A stretch of 64,000 nt of DNA from Pomphorhynchus laevis (Eukaryota > Acanthocephala > Palaeacanthocephala > Echinorhynchida > Pomphorhynchidae), in the NCBI GenBank assembly GCA_012934845.2, contig WNNJ02002380.1:78179-142178 (forward strand). Reading direction: 5' to 3'. Under the pieces are notes generated by a model. It saw only the letters and a program-made list of their open reading frames with translations. It ran no database searches and was not told the DNA's origin. The translations under genes and the position numbers were made by a program. This document shows, piece after piece, positions 35,296 to 46,100 of the stretch (the stretch's first letter is position 1; every line of letters starts with the position of its first letter).

Positions 35296-38020
35296 CGGAA
35301 TGATGAGATAGAATTAGTAAAGAAAAATTCTGATTTATCTTGTTTAACTTCTTATTTAATCATGTATTTTGTTGAGAAAATATATTATTACTGCGTTGGC
35401 TGAACAAATATTGTTTAGTTCATAATGCCACTTGACAACAATACACTGAAATACTTGAATTCATTCACATCAGGTAGTATCTTGTTTGCAGTGCGGATTG
35501 ATGATGACTATTGACTCCTAGACAAGTACATTGTAACTGCCTTAGAGATGTTAATTATTATGAATCTTGCTTGATATTCCATCGTGAATCATTCCTATCG
35601 GCACTGCAAATTCTCAGAACATGAATCCAAAGTAAGACAAAATAATCTACAAAAAACATATGGTATCTAATAAAGCCGAATTAAAGACTGGCATTTTATG
35701 TAAGCAAGAAACAAGTGAAAATGAAGGATAGATTTTTGTAAGAAAAAAGATATCCTTTAATTATTTATAATTTTAATTATAAATAATTCTGACTTTCTGT
35801 TTGTAACTCACACAACTTGTACCTTTTTTTTATAAAACCTGCGACAGCTACCCGAAAATATTGAGGCACGCTACATTATCTTAGTGCCTGCCAAACTTCT
35901 ATCAATAAACCATTTATCCAGAACCATATATCTAGATTCACAAAACACGTGAACTGGTTGGGCGAATAAATTTAAATCTTAATTATTAAATTTAAACAAT
36001 GCAAACACTTAAAATTATTAAATTATAATCACTTAAATTTAAACAATAATATTAAATTTAAATAATAAAAAATTAAAATTATTTAATTTGATAATTTTAA
36101 TAAATTTTAATTTTGTTTTCTATATTAGTTTACAAATTGTACATTTTTAATAATTGTTAATTATTTAGTTTTTATTTTTATTCGTTTGTTTTTTATTTAT
36201 AAAATAATTAATAAAATGAACAATTGATAAGTCACCCACCCATGATCATTTTTGAACCAAAATAAAACTAATAATAGTATCCAAGGGAAGAAGCGTTCCA
36301 AGCGAGAACCAAAATGACGATGCTCTGAAAATCTCCAAGGAAATATTTCTTTTTTACTAAAGCATCATTGTAATTTTCATAATCACTTCTGGCTTTCGCA
36401 GCTACCATCTTACGGTATTTATACTCCCAATTGACATTAATAGCAAAAGTGCGAATATACCCATTTGGTATATTTCACATTTAGCCTCCTCGTTGTACAA
36501 AAAAGACGACAAAACTGACCTCAAGAAATTCGATCAAACATTGAAATTGAGAACACAGACATCAAAAAATGTCCGCTTGAATCGATTGCTACTTAGTCCA
36601 TTGCACACGATATCTAGCCGTTCCTTTGGAGATTTCCCTCATTGTTGGTGAATTGAAAGAAATACGCAGGCCGACTTTATTGAGAGTGGGATCCATCCTT
36701 ACAAAATGACAAAACTAGGATAGCGAATGGGTTATTGTATCTATCACTGCATTGTTCCAAATGAAGAGAAAGAAGTCACGATATAACGAAAATCAATTCC
36801 CGACATTCACAAGGGAAGCGCACACACAATTAAAGTCATGTAGGTTAATTGTAGTTGGAGCATACCGGCAACATACAGTATCTATGAATTCATGGTAAAA
36901 TATATGGAAGTAAAATTTCAAAGTAAAATTTTCGATTTTTTTAATGCTAGTTTTAAAATTGTTTTATTATTTACACAATTATTTAATTGTATAAAAAATA
37001 AAACAATTTTATAATTTGTATATTTAATTTTTCAGATTTTTAATTTATTTTGCTTGCACATTACAAAACGCTTGAGAGTTCTTACAAAATGCTCAAGATT
37101 ATACCGGCGCGTATAAAAAATTACATATCAATATAATTGTATATTTAATTAAAAATATTCGAAATATTTTTTTATATGAATTGTGAACATACAACGTAAA
37201 AATAAATAAATTGAACAGATGAATTGTTTAATTATACGCATATACATTTTAATTGCATTTCTGTAATTGTAATGTCTAATATTTTAAAACAAATGATTAA
37301 AGATTTTTCCAATTATGTCATTGGAGTGATTTATTCTCAAAACAAAGGGATGTTTAGAAGTACTTTGATTTTGCACTGCCTTCATTATTTAAATTATGAT
37401 ATCACATATAATGAACGACATTACGTTTAACACTAAGTAATTTATTTATGTAATTTATAGTCGCGATCCGTAAGAGTTTCGAATGATTTTTGAAGATGCT
37501 ACGATACCCCAGTTATGGACTCATAAATCGTTTGTCTGGCCGAACTCATCAAAGAAATTTTATCTGAATTGTTAACTGTTTTCTCGTTTGTAGTTTCTTC
37601 ATAATCATTTCGCTGATGTTCGTTGTAGTCTGGAATACCACCCGAGTTCGCCACACTCGAAGGACAAGCCCTCATTTAAAAGCGGTACATGCTCGCCATG
37701 TTGATTGCTTGGATACAAGAATTCCAACTATGAAACCGCTATAGTCATAGTACATCTACTTATTGTCCTTGGCTACTTATTCGTCAAACAAATGTTTGCT
37801 TGTAGCAACTAACCTTCATATTTAAATTTGTTCCGACAGAACAAATCTATTATCAATTTGTTCCGACAGAATAAATCTGTTATCATCACTAATATTTAAT
37901 TGTAATCAGTACTCTTCTCCAATCAGTTAGGAGTCTGACGCTCGCTTAGTTTAAACCAATTTAACTAATTTATTTTGAAAATAAATTTATTAATTTTATT
38001 AAAAATCTTAAACATTAAAT
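35296..38020. other. Gene-free AT-rich region
   Basis: 2.7 kb without a supportable frame. Short A/T homopurine runs at 35950-36200 and 36930-37240. A 28-bp direct repeat (AATTTGTTCCGACAGAA..AAATCTRTTATCA) lies at 37824-37882. No RNA gene seen. Confidence 0.5.
37824..37882. repeat. Short direct repeat, 2 copies
   Basis: TTTGTTCCGACAGAACAAAT and TTTGTTCCGACAGAATAAAT, each followed by CT(A/G)TTATCA, stand about 30 bp apart in direct orientation. No larger array. Confidence 0.8.
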
Positions 38021-38483
38021 GAGCCAACTGAGTCTACGTATCCTAGATTACTTATCCACAGCATAATCGTGTCTAATTGCCGTGACGCTGTTATTAGAAT
38101 AGAATACGGCTTTGGATAAATTAAATAAGTTAACTAAGTCTACGTATTTTATATTGCAAATTAAAAATTATGCAAAATTAAAGTTAAATAGTTAAATAAT
38201 ATAAAATTAATTAATAATAAATAATTGTAATAAGATTTTATATAATTTAAATCAAGATGAATTATAAACTGAAATTAAAAATAAAAAATCAATTTTTATG
38301 AATTGACTAATCAATAACAGATGTTGTATCAGAATAAGGATTAGAGGTCATCATGAAGAACTGCTATGTTAATAGATTTCGATCCATATTCCTCGACCCA
38401 ACATAGCAGCGGGGCCAAATACATGCTAATGATGTATTTCCTCTGATAAAACTATCTAGTATCTTATTCTAATACAAAGTATA

Positions 38484-39017
38484 TTATTTATTATCCATCC
38501 ATAAAAATTTGCCACTTAAGAGTTTAAATTTATTCTTTATATTATTGTGTTGATTTATATATTTTACTATTTTCTGCTTGATGTTATTTTTATAGTAACC
38601 TAGTTTAAAATATGTATCTATTAAATTATTTAAATGATTTTGAAGAAAGCCAATATCATTACATATTGTTGCAATTCTTAAAATTTCATTATTTAATGTA
38701 TTATATTTTATATTATATGGTATGCATGAATGCTCATGCAAAAATATGTTTCTTGTAAATTTAAATATGTCATCTTTACGATATAAATTAATAGTAGTTT
38801 TAGTTAATGTTAATTTAATGTTCATATCTAGATATACACCTTCTTTATCATTAATATTGGTTTTGTTAAGAATAAGGCTTTCTGGATAAATGTGTTCACT
38901 AATTGAATAAAAATTATTAGAATTAAATACACATATATCATCAATGTATCGAAACATATATTTCATATATTTATATAGTTTAGATTTAGTTTTTTTAACA
39001 GTTATAAACAAATTCAT
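38484..39017 (-). pseudogene. Reverse-transcriptase-like palm fragment with FRYIDDI
   Basis: A 177-residue frame: YMKYMFRYIDDICVFNSNNF (YIDD catalytic box), HIYPESLILNKTNINDKEGV, YLDMNIKL, INLYRKDDIFKFTRNIF, SCIPYNIKYNT and a basic C-terminus ending in GKFLWMDNK. YIDD, then IYP-L-KT, YLD and a YRK.D block separates it from the LINE RTs here. Similar arrangements occur in Penelope-like and unclassified RTs. The N-terminal RT blocks are missing, so it cannot be active alone. Confidence 0.65.
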
Positions 39018-39125
39018 ATTCTATAATAATTGTATATAGTTTACAAGTCAACGTATTTTTTAACTTTGACCGGTCCGCGATGTCAAAAACGTTGGGGACC
39101 ACCGTTATATTGTATGCATGAATGC

Positions 39126-39356
39126 TCATGCAAAAATGTTTCTTGTAAATTTAAATATGTCATCTTTACGATATAAATTAATAGTAGTTTTAATTGATGT
39201 TAATTTAATGTTCATATCTAGATATACACCTTCTTTATCATCAATATTAGTTTTATTAAAGATAAGACTATCTGAATAAATTTGTTCACCAATTGAATAA
39301 AAATCATTAGAATTAAATACACATATATCCTCAATATATCGAAACATATATTTCAT
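39126..39356 (-). pseudogene. Second copy of the YIDD RT fragment, shorter
   Basis: A 76-residue frame repeats the start of the neighbouring piece: MKYMFRYIEDICVFNSNDF (YIED replaces YIDD), IYSDSLIFNKTNIDDKEGVY, MNIKLTSIKTTINLYRKDD. It ends at IFA where a unique 100-bp segment joins the longer copy. The two are direct repeats. Confidence 0.7.
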
Positions 39357-39395
39357 ATATTTATATAATTTAGATTTATATCCGAATAAAGGACT

Positions 39396-39894
39396 AATTA
39401 ATTTTTCTTAATATTTTTATAATTTTCTTTATTTAATAAGGAAAAATTTTTCTAGTCTCACTTTTGTTCGAGGATTTGAAAAATTAATGCTCAATTTCTG
39501 ACAATTAACTTTCGTTCTGACTTGTAAATGTCTCAATATTTGATATTATCGATTGCCATTAAGCGATTTTTAGTGACTACAATTTCGATTTAGCTCAATT
39601 TATGGCGAATACTCTCCTCGTGTATGCGTCAAGCATTTAAACAGCATGCGTCATTTTGATAATGACGTCATTTTACAAATAATTTAGATTTCAACTGAAA
39701 TCCAAATGAATGACTACATGAATATTTTAAATAATATTTGTTCGCAAGAAAAATTTTATTTTAATAAAATACAATATTTAGGTATTCTTTTGTAATTTAA
39801 AAATATAAAAATCTTAAATCTTAAATTTTTGTATGTTGTTAATTTACCAGTTTATTTTGTATTTAGCAAATAGTAATGTCTTTAATGTTAGTTT
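39396..39894 (+). promoter_or_regulatory. 5' flank of the PMCA gene, no clear promoter motif
   Basis: AT-rich DNA with no gene. A good 3' splice signal (TTATTTTGTATTTAG) ends at 39866, 29 bp before the chosen ATG, so the first coding exon may be preceded by a spliced 5' UTR exon or receive a trans-spliced leader. No TATA or initiator consensus could be singled out. Confidence 0.3.
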
Positions 39895-40111
39895 ATGTTT
39901 AATATTAGGAATTCGATATCAGCGGTCAATCCGTTTTCTTTAAAAAGGCGAACTTTCACTAATGTTGACAAGCCAAATGCTTACGGTGTTAGCAATAGTA
40001 TCCTCAAGAGCTTAATCGAAAAACGAGGGATAGATGCTACTCGAGCATTAAATTCAACTTTTGGAAGTGTTCATGAGTTGGTCAAGCGCCTTGAATCTGA
40101 CGAACAATACG
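39895..40111 (+). CDS. ATP2B: PMCA exon 1
   Basis: Residues 1-72: [12 protein letters not shown] leader, then the conserved cytosolic helix [20 protein letters not shown] and [16 protein letters not shown]. It ends in phase 1 at a GT (TACG|GTATAC). An ATG at 39876 meets a stop after eight codons. ATG 39895 is the first that stays open, but AG at 39909-39910 could also be an acceptor, so the first five residues are uncertain. Confidence 0.8.
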
Positions 40112-43100
40112 GTATACTTATTAAGACTTTGGATTTTTAGTTATTAAAATATTCTAGGCTTGTCGAGTGATCCAGAAGTAATTCAAAATCAGCAGGAGTT
40201 TTTTGGAAAAAACTACATACCACCGATACCACCTCAATCTTTGTTAGCACTGTGTTTCGAGGCTATTAAGGATCCATTGTTACTTGTCCTTCTTGGATGT
40301 GCAGTTCTATCAATTGGCTTGTCATTCTATCATCCTCAAGGTGTCGCTACAACCACAGGTAATTTTTATTTGAATCAATAAAAAGTTTGATAAGATTAAA
40401 ATCGTTTCTAAATAATGGATTTCTCATGAAATTCCATTTTTAAATTTATTTAAGAAGTTAATTTCATTATTATTAATGAAATTAAATTAATAAATTTTAT
40501 TGATGAAAAAAAAATTTTAAATTCTCTAAATTATATACATAATATATTCTCTCTCTATATATATGGAATGAAAACCTGCATTATAATTTGAAAATAAAAG
40601 CGAAAACCTTATAGCAGTCAAGGCTATGAAACCTAAAATGTAATACCTAGCGCTGTGAAGGTAATCTATATGTCTACCTCGCAACTTTCAATGCAGCAAT
40701 GTTGCTTTTCTGTTTTAAACTACTAATTATTTTAATTTTTTAACATTGCTGTTTTTATTTTAAACTATTGCTATATTATTTTATATTTTTAACGTTTAGT
40801 ATTAATATTATGTTTAGTCTAATATTATGCACAGTAAACTTATGCTCAGTAAAATCGTAAAGCCGTGGTTCGATTAAAGATAATTTTCAAACATACGAAC
40901 AAAACTTTCTACTATCACAAAACAGAATACAACAAATAAACACATAAGAACAGCTCGATTAACATTTTTTTATTATATTTTATCATTTAACATTTTTTAT
41001 TTGTTGTTCAAGTAGTCCAATTGCTTAAATTAAGCAATTCTTAAACTCTGCTACATATTTTGTATTATAAATAAATCCAAAAATTTAAATATATTAATCT
41101 TAAAACGACTTTATGAAGAAGTATAAAATAACAACATATTATTAAAATATTAAATTCACAATTTATAAATCAACAAATTCAAATTTAAAATAAATTCAAA
41201 ATCTTAAGTGGAAATTTTTTATGGATGGATAATAAATAATATACTTCGTATTAGAAATAATACTAGATAATCGAATTTTATAAATGTAAATACGTCATTA
41301 GCATGCATCTGGCCCCACTACTATGATGGGTCGAGGAATAAGGGCCGAAACCTGATAACGTAGCAGTCCTCCTGATGACCTCTAATCCTTATTCTGCTAA
41401 ATCGTATTAATTATTAATTATTTATCTTTATTTTTTATTTATATGTAGTATAAAATACGTAGACTCAATTATCTGTTTAGATTTATAAACTGATTAATCC
41501 TTAATTACTATTAATTCAAATAAAGATTTGACGTCATTAAAAGGAACTGTTATAAGGTATTGAACAAGGTCGAACAGGGTATCGACCCTTGTTCCTCGAT
41601 TTTTTATGATACCAAAATTTCGTGTATTTTAAGCGCATAAGTAACATATTTGATAGGAATTTTAAATTAAAATAAAACTATACGCAGCGATTTATATTTC
41701 ATAAAAAAATAAAAAATATATTTCTTAGCGCATAATAAATTTATAATATAAATTCATTTATTTTTTATAATTATTGTAATAATAATTATTATAACTAACT
41801 GTCATATTTGCAGGCCCACAAGAATAAAATAAAAAATTTGATGATAAAAATGCTAATGAAATTGATAGATGATTGCTAAGAAGGTACATTGAGGAAAAGT
41901 GATAGATTCTGTTTGAAGATACAGAATTACGTGGATAAAATGACTGTACTGGGTAACTTGTGCCATAGGCACGGCAATTAAGAAAGAACGTATGCTAAAA
42001 GATGTGCGGTAACGGACATCTTTTAAAGGAATCACTTTCTATGAAAGTGACATTTTAGTAGACATAAGCCAAGATGATTTATTTAATACAGAAAGGGTTG
42101 ATTGTAAGATGTGATTTTTAAAGTGGTAAAGAGCCGCTAGTGAGAATTGCAATCGGAAACGTCGATTCAATTAAAAATGCAGAGGGCAGAAGAGAGGTGA
42201 TCGAAATTCTGAAGGCGAAAAATTGTACAGATAGTGGAATTAAACCTTTTTGGAATGAAGTTAAATGCTTCGTTAGCGAAATTATTAGAAGGTAGATAGA
42301 TAAATATCGACGAGAAATAAAAAGGAAGGAAAATTGATAGTGAAGGCGAGATGTTTTTGTATAGATTGAATGTCACGAAGTATAAGAAAGGGCGAATAGA
42401 ATTTACGCCGGCTTTTGGGAGAAATGTGAGATGCTTATTAAAAGAGACGCCTTATTAAAAGAAAAGTGAAATTTGCTTCACATTGAAGTTGAAAGTAGCG
42501 AAAAGACAAGCAAGATCGAAGCCAATAAATGGCGCAGGAAGAAGCCAAATACATGAAGAGGTTTGGGGCGGTAAGTATGTTATGAGGAAGGCAAATAATA
42601 TTTGTGTACGTGCAATCTGTTATTTGTGCATGTATTTTGCGCTCAAATAACTGAAAGATAGTCGACTGGGAAGAACGGGGTCTCACCCAAATACCTTTCG
42701 ATTTATCTTTATTACTCGAATGGAATAATTATTAATTATTAATATCTACAATAATTATTAATATTAAAAATATAGAATAATGTTAAATATTGATAAGTAA
42801 AACATAAGTAAATTATCTAAAACCTAATAAATACTTAATAACATTTAATACTTACAGTCGTGAAATGTCTTTTACTGACTTCTTTCAAAGCTTTTCTACG
42901 CACATATGCAGTATACTGTTGTATTGTCCAATGATACGTTCCATGTGCTATTCAATTGTTCAGGGCGTTTAAACATCGAGAGGAATAGAAAAAGAAAATT
43001 ATTGTTCACAAATTTTCGACTATTGCAATAGTCCTTTTTCAAGTGTTATGTTATGATATGAAAAATATGATGTATTTATACAATAAAAACGGAAGAAACC

Positions 43101-46100
43101 AACGATGAAAACTATACCGATATTGTAGTGTGCTATTAGTGATAGCCAAATTCCAATTGTCCTTATTACCATCCATCGTGTTAGAATAGCCATAAATGTG
43201 TTTACTTTCTCTAATCAGACGTATAGAGAGGCTGTCTTCATTTCCCAAGACCTTAGAACTTAAAGATTAAGTTCGTGGTTATGATTAGGCCAATGATTGA
43301 CTAATACTGATGAAGTATGACACTTTTTTAAATTATATTTATGTTACTTAATTCTCGTTGTCAAGTCTTGTTTTTTTGCCCAAAATATTTTGCTGGACAA
43401 TTCATTCATGGGATTTCATAAATATACTGTTGAATATTGCGATGATCACATATATAAAATGAACTATTATTTTTTATACAATAATATATTAATTTATTTT
43501 ATTAAAATATAGTAAAGTACATATTATTGACGCAGACCTGCCGTAAGGTACACGATATAGCTTAACCATACAGAAACTTCAAGTCATTTTATTTTATTTC
43601 TGAAACAAGAAAGAACGCAAAATAAAGTAGAAAAATCTTACACATAAAATCATCACTATCTATTAAACAAGACAACATATGCTATTTTACGAATTGTGGT
43701 TGCTTTTCTCGAGAACGGCTTTGATAAAAAATTACAAAATGCAGATATTGGTGCCTTTAACGTCATGCTTACGTATTCTATTATTCTGTTTTGTAGTTTT
43801 GCTTTACCTCTTTTTTTGTGGTGTCAATAAATCAAAACTACAACGCATATACTTCCATTATGCTAAATGCATCACTTTGTTAAGTATTTTGCCATCGTCT
43901 TAGTTCGATTCCTGTTGAAGACATTTTTCTCAAAAGATAAATGAAGTACCATTCTTTGAAATTGGGAAAATTATTTTGCAGTTTCAAAGAATACATGGCA
44001 AGTTCTAAATACTTCACTTTAAGTATTTTGCCATCGTATTAGTTCGATTCCTGTTGAAGACATTTTTCTCAAAAGATAAATTAAGCCCCATTCTTTGAAA
44101 CTGGGAAAATTATTCTCCAGTTTGAAAGAATACATGGCAAGTTCTAAATACATCACTTTAAGTATTTTGCCATCGTCTTAGTTCGATTCCTGTTGAAGAC
44201 ATTTTTCTCAAAAGATAAATGAAGCCCTATTTGCTATTATTTTGCAGTTTCAAAGAATACATAGCAAGTTCTATTGATATATTTGTGATAGCTTAGTTGA
44301 GTAAAAATAACTGGAATTAGAGTTATTTTAAGAAACTGCTAACTTTAAATAAAACTATTGCAAATATATATGTAATAGATTCAATTGAAGCTGATATATT
44401 GTTAGTCAAGCATTTTTGTAAAATAACGAAATTTTACATATCAATGAAGTATGTAATTATATTATTATCTTTTAAAGTCATTTAATAATGCATTTTAATG
44501 ACATTTTTAAAGCCATTTAATGAACAGAGTGTAATAACATTAATACATTTAATTAAAATTAATTCAGAGTAATAACAAAATATTATTAAATAATTTTACT
44601 ATTATTAAATAATTTTAACAAAATAAAATTATAGAACTTTATGGAAAGAATAAAATCAATGCCAAAAAAATGTTTTAATCGGTAGAGAACAATTTTTATC
44701 GAAACATCAAACTAGATTATTAATTCTCACTGATATAAACTGTTTAATATTGCCATTAAATCAGCATGGAATTAATGATACGAAATAAATCTTCTGGAGG
44801 CTGTTTAGGGATATGGACATACATAATGTATTTTATAATATATATAAGTGTATATAATATCGGCAATAATTCCAGCGATAATATAGACAACATCAAGCAT
44901 AGGAGTTGAACTAGATAATCTGTTACATAAAGCAGCACGTGAGTCGCACATAATCGTCAACTAATTTATTCGGATTGCGTTATCAACATTTAAAACAGTA
45001 ATTATTGTTTCGATCAATTTGTGGGTAACATCTTTTGTAAAGTTGTATTGACAATAAATTGTTGTATTAAAAATTTAAGTAAATATAATATAAGTATATA
45101 ACAGATAATATGTATGTTTTTATTATAAACATATAATATATATGTGGCAGATTATCACAAGTTGAATTGATGTGATAATTAACTAGCAGAAAAATGCGAT
45201 CTTATCGTCGTTCTCCCGCGTCTAGCTTAAATGATATCAATGTATTTCACGCAGAATGGTCTCACTCTCTTTTGAGATTCATGATTTAAGTTAGCCGATA
45301 TTCAGGAGACCTGCGCTGGCATTTGCCAGTGCTTTTGCTAATGATCCTATTTAAAGCAGTAGTGCTGATTTAGCACTCAATGTGAAATTACCAAAAATCT
45401 TTCTGGTACTTCATACACATGACTCGTGTGCCGTCTGCCAGTCCTTCTCTGAATCCGGCAGTGGGAGGGATCCGGAACTGATTAGTCATTGTGATGACGA
45501 AACGGTACTTGCTACTGTTATCGTCGTTCTTCCGCGTCTGGCTAGAAATGGTATCAACTTTAGCAAGGGAATCACGAATGCAAATGTGCCTGGGTAAAGG
45601 TAAATAACCATTAGGACAAGAGAGTGCCTTCGTCACTGAATTACTTTTGTCGCATGAGCATCGCTTAGAAGCATGTTCTGTAAATAAGTTCATAAGATAG
45701 GACTTTAAATAATGAACTCTTATGAAAACAGTATTTGCTGTTTGAGTCGAAAACGTTCGAATCATTTTTCGGATCTTTTCCGTTATACTGACTTTGTCGT
45801 AGCAAAATAAGAATGTGCTAAAATAGCGGAATTGTAAGTACTCTTTCAACTGACAAAATTATTTTTGGGAGAAACAAGCACAAATTTAAATATTTATATT
45901 AAAAAATAAATAAATATTTAATTTTTTAATATTTTAAGCGAATTGAAGTCGGAATGACTTTTAAATATATTTGTATTATTTGCATGAATTTCCGGTGTAA
46001 TTGCTATCATTGTAAAGTTTTCCAATAAATGCACGAAAAGTTATTCAACTTTCTTCATTTTTTCGAAAAAATGATTTGAATTTAAAAAAATCTCAAAAAT

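Larger units (their letters stand above)
38022..39395 (-). mobile_element. Family F retroelement with YIDD-type RT, two coding pieces plus 3' UTR
   Basis: Minus strand: an RT piece at 39126-39356, a second longer piece at 38484-39017 that repeats the first and continues past it, then a 3' UTR of about 350 bp ending CGTAGACTTAGTTAACTTAT at 38130-38150. A second outer end (CTGAGTCTACGTATCC) is at 38034. The same 3' region, 5'-truncated, is dispersed at 21660, 22350, 24860, 27425 and, in plus orientation, 41100 and 49885. The dispersal pattern fits target-primed retrotransposition. Class of the RT not resolved. Confidence 0.7.

Noticed and set aside
38484-39356. Polinton-type polymerase
   Set aside because: The YIDD pieces read as a reverse-transcriptase palm, and no capsid, integrase or protein-primed polymerase motif is nearby.
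40112-40140. Reading through the first short PMCA intron
   Set aside because: It gives ILIKTLDF and a stop, while splicing at GT/AG joins conserved blocks in phase.
42167-42686. Two minus-strand frames in PMCA intron 2
   Set aside because: No known motif, and amino-acid composition follows base composition.
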